In this document: piece after piece, positions 45,741-53,999 of the stretch
Layout: each line of letters starts with the position of its first letter
How positions within the stretch are numbered: position 1 is the first letter of the stretch
Assembly: GCA_963627995.1 (NCBI GenBank)
Contig: CAVGCV010000006.1
Location: forward strand, 1-64,000
From: UBA3839 sp963627995
Lineage (GTDB): Bacteria; Bacteroidota; Bacteroidia; Bacteroidales; Bacteroidaceae
DNA length: 64,000 nucleotides
Reading direction: 5' to 3'
Translations under genes and position numbers: made by a program
Notes under the pieces: model-generated
What the model saw: the letters and a program-made list of their open reading frames with translations, nothing else
Databases searched by the model: none
Told to the model about the DNA's origin: nothing

Positions 45741-46736
45741 TTATGGAACTTCCACTTTATTGATAATACGGCTGACAATTTCTTCTTGGGTTACGTTGCT
45801 CGCTTCTGCTTCGTAAGTCAAGCCAATACGATGACGAAGTACATCTTGGGCAACAGCACGAACGTCTTCAGGAATAACGTATCCTCTGTGTTTGATGAAA
45901 GCATATGCACGCGAAGCTAATGCTAAATTTATACTTGCTCTGGGAGAACCCCCAAAGCTAATCAACCCGCACAAATCTTTGAGTCCGTATTTCTCTGGCT
46001 GCCGAGTAGCAAAGACCATACCTACAATGTATTGTTCTATTTTTTCATCCAAATACACCTGTCCTACAATGTGACGAGCGGCCTCAATGTCTTTTAAACC
46101 TATAAGTGGTAATACTTTTGTTGGGGCGGAAGCAATATTTTGTCGGATAATTTGTTTTTCTTCATCTATATTCGGATAACTAACTACCACTTTAAGCATG
46201 AAGCGGTCAACTTGAGCTTCCGGTAGTGGATATGTGCCTTCTTGTTCAATGGGATTTTGAGTTGCAAGAACAAGAAAGGGCTTAGGCAAAGGATATGTAT
46301 TAGACGAAAGTGTTATTTGTCGTTCTTGCATGGCTTCGAGTAATGCACTCTGAACTTTAGCAGGCGCACGGTTGATTTCGTCTGCTAATACGAAATTAGC
46401 AAAGATGGGTCCTTTTTTTGTTTCAAAACAGCCCTCCTGTTGATTGTAAATCATTGTGCCTATAACATCGGCCGGTAGCAAATCGGGAGTAAATTGAATG
46501 CGGCTAAATTTGGCCTCAATAAGTTCCGCCAAAGTACGGATTGCCTTTGTTTTCGCCAATCCAGGAACACCCTCTAAAAGAATGTGTCCATCAGCGAGCA
46601 AACCAATCAGCATTGATTCTATCAAATGCTTTTGACCTATAATGTTTTGTTCCATGCCTGTCACAATGTTTGTGACAAAAACACTTTCTCTTTCTATTCG
46701 TTCGTTTAATTCACGAATGTTTATTGTTCCTTCCAT
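45741..46736 (-). CDS. MoxR-family AAA+ ATPase
   Basis: A 331-residue AAA+ chaperone-like ATPase. Walker A is LLEGVPGLAKTK (about 54-65), Walker B is VLADEINRAPAKVQSALLEA (about 118-137), sensor 1 VLATQNPIEQEGTYPLPEAQ and the arginine-finger region VDRFMLKV follow. It heads the Bat operon; MoxR ATPases typically assemble or activate VWA proteins such as BatA and BatB. A TAAATTTG -7 box lies at 46792-46799. Confidence 0.93.
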   Translation of the reverse strand: MEGTINIRELNERIERESVFVTNIVTGMEQNIIGQKHLIESMLIGLLADGHILLEGVPGLAKTKAIRTLAELIEAKFSRIQFTPDLLPADVIGTMIYNQQEGCFETKKGPIFANFVLADEINRAPAKVQSALLEAMQERQITLSSNTYPLPKPFLVLATQNPIEQEGTYPLPEAQVDRFMLKVVVSYPNIDEEKQIIRQNIASAPTKVLPLIGLKDIEAARHIVGQVYLDEKIEQYIVGMVFATRQPEKYGLKDLCGLISFGGSPRASINLALASRAYAFIKHRGYVIPEDVRAVAQDVLRHRIGLTYEAEASNVTQEEIVSRIINKVEVP

Positions 46737-46791
46737 AATCTAATATAAAAAAACAAAGCCTCCTTATGGATTATTCATGTAAAAATATATG

Positions 46792-46799
46792 CAAATTTA
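46792..46799 (-). promoter_or_regulatory. -7 box (TAAATTTG) for the Bat operon
   Basis: TAnnTTTG match on the minus strand, 56 bases before the moxR ATG. No consensus -33 at 19-21 bases. Confidence 0.45.
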
Positions 46800-47039
46800 G
46801 TTCTTTTATAAATGGGATAGAACTATCAAATTACCCAATAAAAGCTAAAAGCGACTTATCCATTGCTAAATTACACATATTTAACACATTGTGCATTCAT
46901 GATTTCCGAACACTCCTCCCTTAATTTTGCACTTGCTTCTGGACTCCGCTTTGCCATGATGTCGCGTTAAATTATCTTAAACGCACGTATTCCGAATGGG
47001 GGGTGCAGAGACGGTGGAATGGGAATGCACGGATTTTTG
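46800..47039 (+). other. Gap between moxR and yicC with an extra -7 box
   Basis: No gene in the 356-base divergent gap. Besides the two gene-proximal -7 boxes it has a further rightward TAATTTTG at 46922-46929, 118 bases before the yicC one. It could start a longer yicC leader or a small RNA, or be chance. Confidence 0.3.
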
Positions 47040-47047
47040 TAATTTTG
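47040..47047 (+). promoter_or_regulatory. -7 box (TAATTTTG) for yicC-gmk-nadD
   Basis: TAnnTTTG match 46 bases before the yicC ATG. Confidence 0.5.
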
Positions 47048-47092
47048 CGCACCATAGGCGGATTCTACGAACAAACTATCAATAAAACAGTT

Positions 47093-47968
47093 ATGATACA
47101 GTCAATGACGGGCTACGGCAAGAGCGTGGCTCAATTCAACGGAAAGAAGGTGCACGTGGAGGTCAAGTCGCTTAACAGCAAAGCCTTCGACCTCACCACA
47201 CGCATCGCATCGCTCTATCGGGAGAAGGAAATGGAACTCCGGCAGTTGCTGATGCAGCGGCTGGAGCGCGGCAAGGTGGACTTCGCGCTGTGGGTGGAGA
47301 AGGGCGAAACGCAGCTTGCCGCACAAATCAATGGTGCCATTGTGAAAAACTATTACGACCAGCTGCGCGCGCTCAGTGCGAAAACGGGCATTCCTGAGCC
47401 CGACGACTGGATGTCCACACTGCTCCGTCTGCCCGACGCGACGACGGTGGTCGAGTGCGAGGAGCTTACCGACGAGGAATGGATGGTGGTACGTGCCACA
47501 GTGGAGGATGCGGTCGAGAACCTCGTCGCGTTCCGCTGTCAGGAGGGTGAGGCTTTGGCGAAAAAGTTTACGGAGAAGCTCGACAATATCGCCACGCTGC
47601 TCGCCGGCATCGAAACGTTTGAACAAAGTCGGGTCGATAAGATACGCCAGCGCATCACCGACGGCTTGGAAAAAATTCCCGGTGTGGACTACGATCGCAA
47701 CCGTCTGGAGCAGGAAATGATTTATTACATTGAGAAACTTGACATCAATGAGGAGAAACAACGTCTCGCCAATCACCTCCGCTATTTCCGCGAGACGATG
47801 CTCGAGGGGTACGGACAGGGCAAAAAACTGGGATTCATAGCGCAGGAGATGGGGCGCGAAATCAATACCACGGGCAGCAAGAGCAACCAGGCCGAGATGC
47901 AGAACCTTGTGGTGAAGATGAAGGACGAACTCGAGCAAATCAAGGAGCAGGTGCTCAACGTCATGTAG
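47093..47968 (+). CDS. YicC-family endoribonuclease
   Basis: A 291-residue protein with the two family regions: N-terminal YicC-like (MIQSMTGYGKS...VEVKSLNSKAFDL) and C-terminal DUF1732 (NRLEQEMIYYIEKLDINEEK, then GYGQGKKLGFIAQEMGREIN). E. coli YicC has been described as an endoribonuclease acting on an sRNA. The ATG at 47093 begins the conserved S-M-T-G-Y/F motif. It precedes gmk by 11 bases, a pairing common across bacteria. Cytoplasmic. Confidence 0.92.
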   Translation: MIQSMTGYGKSVAQFNGKKVHVEVKSLNSKAFDLTTRIASLYREKEMELRQLLMQRLERGKVDFALWVEKGETQLAAQINGAIVKNYYDQLRALSAKTGIPEPDDWMSTLLRLPDATTVVECEELTDEEWMVVRATVEDAVENLVAFRCQEGEALAKKFTEKLDNIATLLAGIETFEQSRVDKIRQRITDGLEKIPGVDYDRNRLEQEMIYYIEKLDINEEKQRLANHLRYFRETMLEGYGQGKKLGFIAQEMGREINTTGSKSNQAEMQNLVVKMKDELEQIKEQVLNVM

Positions 47969-47979
47969 TTGCGTTTGCC

Positions 47980-48549
47980 ATGAAAACTGGAAAACTCATC
48001 ATTGTCAGCGCACCGAGTGGGTGCGGGAAATCAACACTCATCGCCCACCTCATGGCCTGTGGGCTGAATCTCCATTTCTCCGTTTCGGCAACGAGCCGCC
48101 CCCCGCGTGGTACTGAACGCAACGGGGTGGACTATTTCTTCCTTTCGCCCGCAGACTTTCGGGAGCGCATCGCGCACGGCGAGTTCGTGGAGTACGAAGA
48201 GGTTTATCGCGACCGCTACTACGGCACGCTCAAGTCGCAGGTGGAGGAACGTGTGCGGAAGGGCGAGAACATCGTGTTCGACGTGGACGTGAACGGAGCC
48301 ATGCGCCTGAAACAATATTATGCCGAGCGTGCCTTGAGCCTCTTCATTCAGCCTCCGAGCATCTCCGCGCTGCGCAGCCGCCTCGAGGGACGTGCTACCG
48401 ACGCGCCCGAGGTGATAGACCAGCGCATTGAGCGCGCCGCCTACGAGTTGTCGCTCGCCCCCAACTTCGACAGGATTGTGGTCAATGACAATCTTGACGA
48501 GGCGAAGGTGGAAATCGAGCGTGTCGTCTCCGACTTCCTGGCGCAATGA
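47980..48549 (+). CDS. gmk: Guanylate kinase
   Basis: Phosphorylates GMP to GDP with ATP. The 189-residue P-loop kinase has SAPSGCGKSTL (about 9-19), the GMP-binding ATSRPPRGTERNGVDYFF and EFVEYEEVY, and the lid region QRIERAAYEL. The stop overlaps the nadD start as ATGA. Normal length. Confidence 0.95.
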   Translation: MKTGKLIIVSAPSGCGKSTLIAHLMACGLNLHFSVSATSRPPRGTERNGVDYFFLSPADFRERIAHGEFVEYEEVYRDRYYGTLKSQVEERVRKGENIVFDVDVNGAMRLKQYYAERALSLFIQPPSISALRSRLEGRATDAPEVIDQRIERAAYELSLAPNFDRIVVNDNLDEAKVEIERVVSDFLAQ

Positions 48550-49223
48550 GGGTTGGCATCTATGGCGGTTCGTTCAATCCCGTACACAGGGGGCACACGG
48601 AGCTGGCTCGCGCGCTGTGCGAGGCCGCCATTGTTGAGCAAATATGGTTGCTCGTCTCGCCGCTCAATCCGTTGAAGTGCGGCGAGGCCGATGGTATGGC
48701 GGACTATGCCCACCGCCTGCGCATGGCGGAACTGGCGGCGAAGGGCGAGGGGTGGCTGCGCGTGTCGGACTTTGAGGCGCGCCTGCCCGTGCCTTCCTAC
48801 ACCTCAGCCACGCTAACCGCGCTCGTACATGCCTTTCCCGAAACGCAGTTCGTCCTCATTGTGGGCGAGGACAACTGGCGCAACTTCCACCGTTGGCACG
48901 CGGCCGATGACATTCGTGCGCGCCACGACATCGTGGTGTATGGGCGTGCCGTCAGCAGTGTCTCTTCCATGGAACTCTCGCAGCAACACGCCAGCGCTGC
49001 CGTTGATTCTGCCTCTGGGGGAGGGAAGGCATGCGCCGTTTCCACCGCAACTGTTGCCATCCACCGTCCCGACGGACGCTCCGAAACCCTCGGCGGATTT
49101 CCCTTCTACCACATTTCCAGCACTGAAATCCGGCAGGCCCTGCGCGAAGGGAATTCCGACATTCCGCGCCGCTGGCTTCATCCTTCCGTGCTGGACTACA
49201 TTCTTCGGAACAGACTTTATTGA
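48546..49223 (+). CDS. nadD: Nicotinate-nucleotide adenylyltransferase
   Basis: Makes deamido-NAD from nicotinate mononucleotide and ATP. The 225-residue protein starts with GIYGGSFNPVHRGHTELA, the G-x-F-N-P-x-H-x-G-H nucleotidyltransferase signature, contains GEDNWRNFHRWH, and ends with the I-S-S-T-x-I-R motif (YHISSTEIRQAL). Between these, around residues 137-180, lies a Ser/Ala/Gly-rich insertion (SMELSQQHASAAVDSASGGG) that makes it about 35 residues longer than the usual 190. It overlaps gmk by four bases. Confidence 0.92.
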   Translation: MRVGIYGGSFNPVHRGHTELARALCEAAIVEQIWLLVSPLNPLKCGEADGMADYAHRLRMAELAAKGEGWLRVSDFEARLPVPSYTSATLTALVHAFPETQFVLIVGEDNWRNFHRWHAADDIRARHDIVVYGRAVSSVSSMELSQQHASAAVDSASGGGKACAVSTATVAIHRPDGRSETLGGFPFYHISSTEIRQALREGNSDIPRRWLHPSVLDYILRNRLY

Positions 49224-49249
49224 CTCCTCGCGTGGAGGCCGTAAACTTT

Positions 49250-49280
49250 GAGCGCGCTGGAAACACCTTCCAGCGCGCTC
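49250..49280. terminator. Bidirectional hairpin between nadD and the lipoprotein gene
   Basis: Perfect 13-base stem GAGCGCGCTGGAA (49250-49262) and TTCCAGCGCGCTC (49268-49280) with a five-base loop, between convergent genes. The core GCGCGCTGGAA is that of the 22-bp array units, and the two arms are 21 bases apart, so this looks like a two-unit array serving as terminator. Confidence 0.65.
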
Positions 49281-49297
49281 CGATGCCTTGTGGGCTG

Positions 49298-49708
49298 CTA
49301 TTGGTAGTCCTCGGGTTCGAACTTGACGGTGAGAAACGCCTCGCCAGTCTGTTCCGAATGATAGACATACATGATGGTCAGTCCCTCCTCCTTGATGAGT
49401 TTCAGCACGGGATCCACGGCGTTGCGAATGCGCCCCCGCATATTTTGGAACAGCAGCTCGCGCTGCGACTGCAACGCCGCGATGGTGTCGCTGTCGCCCT
49501 TCACCGTGTAGTAGTAGCGGTAAGTGCGGTCGCCCTTGGCGCGGAACACCGTGCTGTCGCACGTGGTGATTGGGTCGGTGGGCTGCGGGCACTGCTTCTC
49601 CGTGAAGTGTCTTGCCTCGCGCTCCAGCCGTTCGGTCCGCGACTCCTGGCACGCCACCATTGTCAGCGCGACGACTGTCGCCGCCATCCATGTGCGCCCG
49701 GTCTTCAT
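49298..49708 (-). CDS. Hypothetical lipoprotein
   Basis: A 136-residue protein with a lipoprotein signal (MKTGRTWMAATVVALTMVAC, Cys20), then a charged helical part and a C-terminal region KLIKEEGLTIMYVYHSEQTG. I recognise no family. The ATG at 49708 overlaps the upstream TSCPD stop by four bases and gives a clean signal peptide. It is last in the leftward pheT-yebC-TSCPD set. Probably sits in the periplasm or outer membrane. Confidence 0.75.
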   Translation of the reverse strand: MKTGRTWMAATVVALTMVACQESRTERLEREARHFTEKQCPQPTDPITTCDSTVFRAKGDRTYRYYYTVKGDSDTIAALQSQRELLFQNMRGRIRNAVDPVLKLIKEEGLTIMYVYHSEQTGEAFLTVKFEPEDYQ

Positions 49709-49983
49709 GCCTTCCGCTTTTGGTAGTCCTCCATGGCTTGCCGCAGTGCGTGCGCAAGTTGGTCGGGACACGACGTGCCTTTCGCTCCGCACTGGATGCC
49801 TTCGAGCCGGTCGGCCACTTCGCTCGCCTTCATGCCGCGCACGAGCGACGCCACGCCCTGCGTGTTGCCGGCGCAGCCGCCCACGAACTCCACGCCGCGC
49901 ACGACTTGTGTCTCCTCGTCGATGTCGATGACGATGCGGCGCGCGCACGTGCCCCGTGTCTCAAACTCCAATTTCATGCGCAT
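49705..49983 (-). CDS. TSCPD-domain protein (TIGR03905-like)
   Basis: A 92-residue protein. It contains TRGTCARRIVIDIDEE, FVGGCAGNTQGVASLVRGM and GTSCPDQLAHAL, the last being the T-S-C-P-D motif. Such domains occur alone and at the C-terminus of some ribonucleotide reductases; the conserved cysteines suggest metal binding. Function unknown. It lies seven bases after yebC and overlaps the lipoprotein gene. Confidence 0.88.
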   Translation of the reverse strand: MRMKLEFETRGTCARRIVIDIDEETQVVRGVEFVGGCAGNTQGVASLVRGMKASEVADRLEGIQCGAKGTSCPDQLAHALRQAMEDYQKRKA

Positions 49984-49990
49984 CTGCGTT

Positions 49991-50722
49991 TTACTTCATG
50001 TTCGTGTAAACGTTCTGCACGTCGTCGAAATCTTCCAGCCGCTCCACCATTTTGTCGATGGTCTCGCGCTGCTCGTCGCTCACTTCTTTCAAGTCGTTCG
50101 GAACATAGGTGAACTCTGCGGTTGTGATTTCGTAGCCGTGCTCCTCCAAATATGCTTGAATCTGTGCGAAACTCTTCGGGTCTCCGTAGATGGTCACGGT
50201 GCGCTCTCCGCTCTCTTCGTCTTCCTCCTCGTCGTATTCGTCGTTCACGCCGTAGTCAATCAGGTCGAGCACCATCTCGTCCATGTCCATGCCGTCCTTG
50301 GCTTTGAATGAGAATTGCGCGTAATGATCGAAGAGGTATGCGAGCGAGCCCATCGTGCCGAGCGTACCGTTGAACTTGTTGAAGATGGAGCGCACGTCCG
50401 CCACGGTGCGCGTGGTGTTGTCGGTGAGCGTATCGACGAACACAGCGACGCCGTGCGGGCCGTACCCCTCGTAAGTCATGACCTTGTAGGCCGACTTGTC
50501 TTTGCCCATGGCATTCTTGATGGCACGGTCTATATTGTCCTTTGGCATGTTCTCGTGTTTGCACGTCGCGATGAGAGCGCGCAGGCGCGAGTTGTTCTCT
50601 GGCTCCGGGCCGCCTTCGGCAACCGCGATGGCAATTTGTTTGCCAAGGCGGGTGAAGGTCTTCGCCATGTTGCCCCAGCGTTTGAGCTTGCGGGCTTTTC
50701 TGAATTCAAATGCTCTTCCCAT
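49991..50722 (-). CDS. YebC/PmpR-family regulator
   Basis: A 243-residue protein beginning MGRAFEFRKARKLKRWGNMA, the usual YebC opening with the sequence M-x-R-x-x-x-x-x-K-x-x-x. Further conserved parts are NMPKDNIDRAIKNA and YEGYGPHGVA. Recent work on YebC family members ties them to translation through difficult motifs as well as transcription. An acidic insertion (DEYDEEEDEESGERT) lies around 177-190. Located 44 bases after pheT and co-directional. Confidence 0.92.
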   Translation of the reverse strand: MGRAFEFRKARKLKRWGNMAKTFTRLGKQIAIAVAEGGPEPENNSRLRALIATCKHENMPKDNIDRAIKNAMGKDKSAYKVMTYEGYGPHGVAVFVDTLTDNTTRTVADVRSIFNKFNGTLGTMGSLAYLFDHYAQFSFKAKDGMDMDEMVLDLIDYGVNDEYDEEEDEESGERTVTIYGDPKSFAQIQAYLEEHGYEITTAEFTYVPNDLKEVSDEQRETIDKMVERLEDFDDVQNVYTNMK

Positions 50723-50766
50723 ATTGTTCGGTGTTTCTTTTTCCTTTGTGTTGTTGTCCTGTCTTC

Positions 50767-53277
50767 TTATTTCCCTCTGACTTTGGCGTTGAGCTGTTTG
50801 CAGAGGTTTTGCGCTATCTTGTTCATGATGCTTTCTATCGCCTTGTCGGTAAGAGTCTTGCCCTCGTCCTGCAAAACGAAGTTGATGGCGTAGCTCTTCT
50901 TGTCCGCCTCGATGTTTTTTCCTTCGTAAACGTCGAACAGGCTCACTTCCCTCAGCAGTTTCTTTTCGCTTTGGTATGCGATGCGTTCGATTTCGGCGAA
51001 CTCGACGTTCTTGTCCACCAGCAGGGCGAGGTCGCGGCGCACGGCCGGGAATTTCGACAGCTCGGAGTAGCTGGTGGTCTTGCTGCGAACCAACTGCATG
51101 AGCGTGTTCCAGTGGATGTCGGCGTAATATACTGGCGCGTCGATTTCGAGCTTCGATGCCTGGCGGCGGCTCACGATGCCGAACTGTGCGACCACGCGGC
51201 CGTCGCGCGTCGCGATGGTCTGTGCGCTGGCGAACAGGTCGTCTGTCGTCTTGCTGAACACCAGCGCGCCGAACGGTGCGCCGAGGCGGCGGAGGATGTT
51301 CAGCACGTGGGCCTTCAGCTCATAGACGGAGGTCTCCTCGTCGGCGTGCGCCCAGCTGCCATTGACGCGCTTGCCCGTCAGCCAAAGCGCGAGGTGGTAG
51401 TCTTCGGAGTAGGCGGAAAGGATGTGGCGCGACGCTTCGGCCGAAGGATGGAGCCCCTCGGTGTGCTCGTGCTTCGCGCTGTCGAAGTAGTAGCAGTTGC
51501 CGAATTCAAAGAAGCGCAGGTCTGCAATCTTGCGATTGACATTGCGGCTGATGCTTTCCAGTCCGCCGAACAGCAGCGTCTGGCGCATCGCGCCCAAGTC
51601 CTGGCTCAACGGGTTGAGCAGCCTGACGAGGTGCTCGGGGCGGCACACTGCGTCCATGTCGTCGTAGTATGCAATCTTGGTGAGCGAGTTGTTCAGTATC
51701 TCGTTGAAGCCGCTGCCGACAAGCTGCTCCGCCACGAGGTTCTGGAGCTTGTTGCTGCGGTCGAGCTCGCCCTTGACGGTGAGCGACGACTTCAGCTGCG
51801 TTGGGATTTCCACATTGTCATAGCCGTAAATGCGGAGGATTTCCTCGACGACATCGCACGGGCGCGTCACGTCCACGCGGAAAAGCGGCTGCTCTATCGT
51901 GATGCCGTCGGCGCGGCGTTCCAACATTTTGAATCCAAGGTTCTCGCAGATGCCGCACACCGTCTCCTCCGGCAGGTGCTTGCCGATGAGGTCGTCGCAG
52001 TACTGGTATTTCAGGTCGATGACGGACGGGGTTGGAATCTGCGCTTCGTCGGCCGCCTCCTTGATTTGCATGGCGATTTTTCCGCCGGCAAGCTCGCGTG
52101 CCATGATGGCCGCGAGCTTCAGGGCCTGGCGCTGCATCAGCGGGTCGATTCCACGCTCGTAGCGGAACGATGCGTCCGTCTGCAAGCCGTGGCGGCGCGA
52201 CGACTTGCGTATCCAGGTGGGGTGGAAGTAGGCCGATTCGAACAGGATGTTGTGGGTGTTCTCGTACGTTCCCGACCCCTTGCCGCCGAACACGCCGGCA
52301 ATGCACATGGGCTCTTCCGCGTTGCAGATGGCGAGGTCGCGGTCGCTCAGGCGGTGCTCCGTCCCGTCGAGTGTGACGAACGGCGTTCCTTCGGGCATGG
52401 TCTTCACGACAATCTTCCGCCCTTTGATCATGTCCGCGTCGAAACAGTGGAGCGGCTGTCCGTAGGCCATCATGATGTAGTTCGTGATGTCCACGATGTT
52501 GTTTATCGGACGCAGGCCGATGGTGGTGAGCCGTTCCTTCAGCCACTGCGGCGACTCCTTCACTTCGCAGCCGCTCAGCGTGACGGCGCAGTACCTCGGG
52601 CACGCCTCCGTGTTCTCCACGGAAACGTCGATTTCGAGGCTCTCGCAATCAACGGAGAACGCGTCGGTCGATGGCGCGTGCAGCTGTGTCTCGAATCCGT
52701 GTTGCCTCAGATAGGCGTGGAAGTCCCTCGCCACGCCGTAGTGGGAGCACGCGTCGGAATGGTTCGGCGTGATGTCCACCTCGATAAGCCAGTCGCTCTC
52801 GACGCCGTAGTACGTTGCCGCCGGCGTGCCGGTGGGCGCGTCCTGAGGCAGGACGATGATGCCGCTGTGGTCTGTCCCGATTCCGATTTCATCCTCGGCG
52901 CAAATCATGCCGTTCGACTCCACGCCGCGCAGTTTCGACTTCTTGATGACGAATTCCTTGTCGCCGTCGTAGAGCTTCGCGCCGAGCGTGGCGACAATCA
53001 CCTTTTGCCCCGCCGCCACGTTGTGCGCGCCGCACACGATTTGCTCCACGTGCCCGCCGCCAAGCTCGACGGTGCACACGTGCATGTGGTCGCTGTTGGG
53101 ATGCGGGTCGCACGTGAGCACGCTGCCCACGACAAGCCCTTGCAGTCCGCCTTTGATGGATTGCACTTCCTCCACCGCTCCGACTTCAAGCCCCACGCTC
53201 GTCAGAGCCGCGGCCACGTCCTCGGCACTCATGTCGAAGTCCACGTACTCTTTGAGCCATTTATAACTGATGTTCAT
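50767..53277 (-). CDS. pheT: Phenylalanyl-tRNA synthetase beta subunit
   Basis: Partner of PheS in charging tRNA-Phe. The 836-residue protein has the N-terminal MNISYKWLKEYVDF, a tRNA-binding EMAP-like domain (about 40-155, with VGSVLTCDPHPNSDHMHVC), B3/B4 editing region (ACPRYCAVTLSG, about 220-400), B5 (about 410-480), a catalytic-like core and the ferredoxin-like anticodon-binding C-terminal domain (SKFPAVRRDLALLVD). pheS is not in the window, as is usual in Bacteroidales. A full consensus promoter precedes it. Confidence 0.95.
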   Translation of the reverse strand: MNISYKWLKEYVDFDMSAEDVAAALTSVGLEVGAVEEVQSIKGGLQGLVVGSVLTCDPHPNSDHMHVCTVELGGGHVEQIVCGAHNVAAGQKVIVATLGAKLYDGDKEFVIKKSKLRGVESNGMICAEDEIGIGTDHSGIIVLPQDAPTGTPAATYYGVESDWLIEVDITPNHSDACSHYGVARDFHAYLRQHGFETQLHAPSTDAFSVDCESLEIDVSVENTEACPRYCAVTLSGCEVKESPQWLKERLTTIGLRPINNIVDITNYIMMAYGQPLHCFDADMIKGRKIVVKTMPEGTPFVTLDGTEHRLSDRDLAICNAEEPMCIAGVFGGKGSGTYENTHNILFESAYFHPTWIRKSSRRHGLQTDASFRYERGIDPLMQRQALKLAAIMARELAGGKIAMQIKEAADEAQIPTPSVIDLKYQYCDDLIGKHLPEETVCGICENLGFKMLERRADGITIEQPLFRVDVTRPCDVVEEILRIYGYDNVEIPTQLKSSLTVKGELDRSNKLQNLVAEQLVGSGFNEILNNSLTKIAYYDDMDAVCRPEHLVRLLNPLSQDLGAMRQTLLFGGLESISRNVNRKIADLRFFEFGNCYYFDSAKHEHTEGLHPSAEASRHILSAYSEDYHLALWLTGKRVNGSWAHADEETSVYELKAHVLNILRRLGAPFGALVFSKTTDDLFASAQTIATRDGRVVAQFGIVSRRQASKLEIDAPVYYADIHWNTLMQLVRSKTTSYSELSKFPAVRRDLALLVDKNVEFAEIERIAYQSEKKLLREVSLFDVYEGKNIEADKKSYAINFVLQDEGKTLTDKAIESIMNKIAQNLCKQLNAKVRGK

Positions 53278-53344
53278 CTCGTTAGATTGTTTGTTCCCAT
53301 GACGAAGCGTTCGACGCGCGCCGACCGCCGATTAAAATTGAATG

Positions 53345-53375
53345 CAAAGTTAGTGCAAATTGGGCGTAACGCAAA
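53345..53375 (-). promoter_or_regulatory. Bacteroidales-type promoter for pheT
   Basis: Minus strand TTTG (53372-53375), 19-base spacer, TAACTTTG (53345-53352), 68 bases before the pheT ATG. Both elements match consensus. Confidence 0.75.
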
Positions 53376-53399
53376 ACGAAAGCCGCAATATTTCAGGGC

Positions 53400-53473
53400 G
53401 GTGCGCGGTGGCCGGGCCGTGGTTGCGCCCTGCGGGAAAAGAGGGCGCGCGGATTGTTTTTTTTCGCGTGCCG
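53400..53473. repeat. Degenerate 22-bp array between pheT and the winged-helix gene
   Basis: Four cores at exactly 22-base steps: GGTGCGCG (53400), GTTGCGCC (53422), GGCGCGCG (53444), GCGTGCCG (53466), separated by variable spacers, two of them A- or T-rich. It lies between the divergent promoters of pheT and the small winged-helix gene. Weaker than the other arrays; the register is the main evidence. Confidence 0.5.
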
Positions 53474-53602
53474 CAGGTTGCAAATTTTAGTTTTGTGTCC
53501 GTGCACACTTGTAAAAGTGTTCAAAATGTGGCGTGCGGGCTGTCAAAGTAGGTGAAAAAGGTGCTTTTTTCGCGCATGGTGCGTGATTTTCAGTGGAATA
53601 AG

Positions 53603-53633
53603 TTGTGCGTTCGTGCCAAAAGCAATACATTTG
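53603..53633 (+). promoter_or_regulatory. Bacteroidales-type promoter for the winged-helix gene
   Basis: TTG (53603-53605), 20-base spacer, TACATTTG (53626-53633), 60 bases before the ATG at 53693. Confidence 0.65.
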
Positions 53634-53692
53634 TACCGCATTTCAAAGACCTCTCGACGGAGGTAAGTGTTTAACAATAATTTTTTTAAGGT

Positions 53693-53905
53693 ATGCTGCA
53701 AGAAAAAGCAGGCAACATCGCGGGTATTATTTGGAACGCGCTGTCTGAAGCAAATGAGGGCTTGACATTCAAGCAAATCAAAAAGACGACGAAATTGGCA
53801 GAGAAAGATTTCAACCTTGGAGTAGGCTGGCTGCTTCGTGAGGACAAACTCGCCGTGGTTGAGACGGGCGACGAGAAAGATCCTTATGCGTTCTCTTTGA
53901 AATAA
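53693..53905 (+). CDS. Small winged-helix protein (DUF2582-like)
   Basis: A 70-residue protein, MLQEKAGNIAGIIWNALSEA at the start, a helix-turn-helix-like TFKQIKKTTKLAEKDFNLGV, then a wing (LLREDKLAVVETGDEKDPYAF). Members of this small winged-helix family are frequent and highly expressed in Bacteroidota; DNA binding is likely but no target is known. It has its own promoter with a 60-base leader and is followed by an exceptionally long hairpin terminator, which suggests an independent, abundant transcript. Confidence 0.88.
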   Translation: MLQEKAGNIAGIIWNALSEANEGLTFKQIKKTTKLAEKDFNLGVGWLLREDKLAVVETGDEKDPYAFSLK

Positions 53906-53944
53906 TCAGGCGGATTCCATCTATTCATACGACGCAGTCCGCGT

Positions 53945-53999
53945 CAAGAGAAACAAAAGGCGCTGCGACCTCATGTCGCGGCGCCTTTTGTTTCTCTTG
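53945..53999 (+). terminator. Very long hairpin terminator after the winged-helix gene
   Basis: Two 25-base arms (53945-53969 and 53975-53999) pair fully apart from one T-G, around a five-base loop CTCAT. The stem includes AACAAAAGGCGC and GCGCCTTTTGTT, so either strand carries an A-rich and a T-rich side: a bidirectional intrinsic terminator. Confidence 0.85.

Noticed and set aside
50710..53490. 926-codon open frame on the plus strand
   Set aside because: Antisense shadow of pheT; no domain or signal can be recognised in it.
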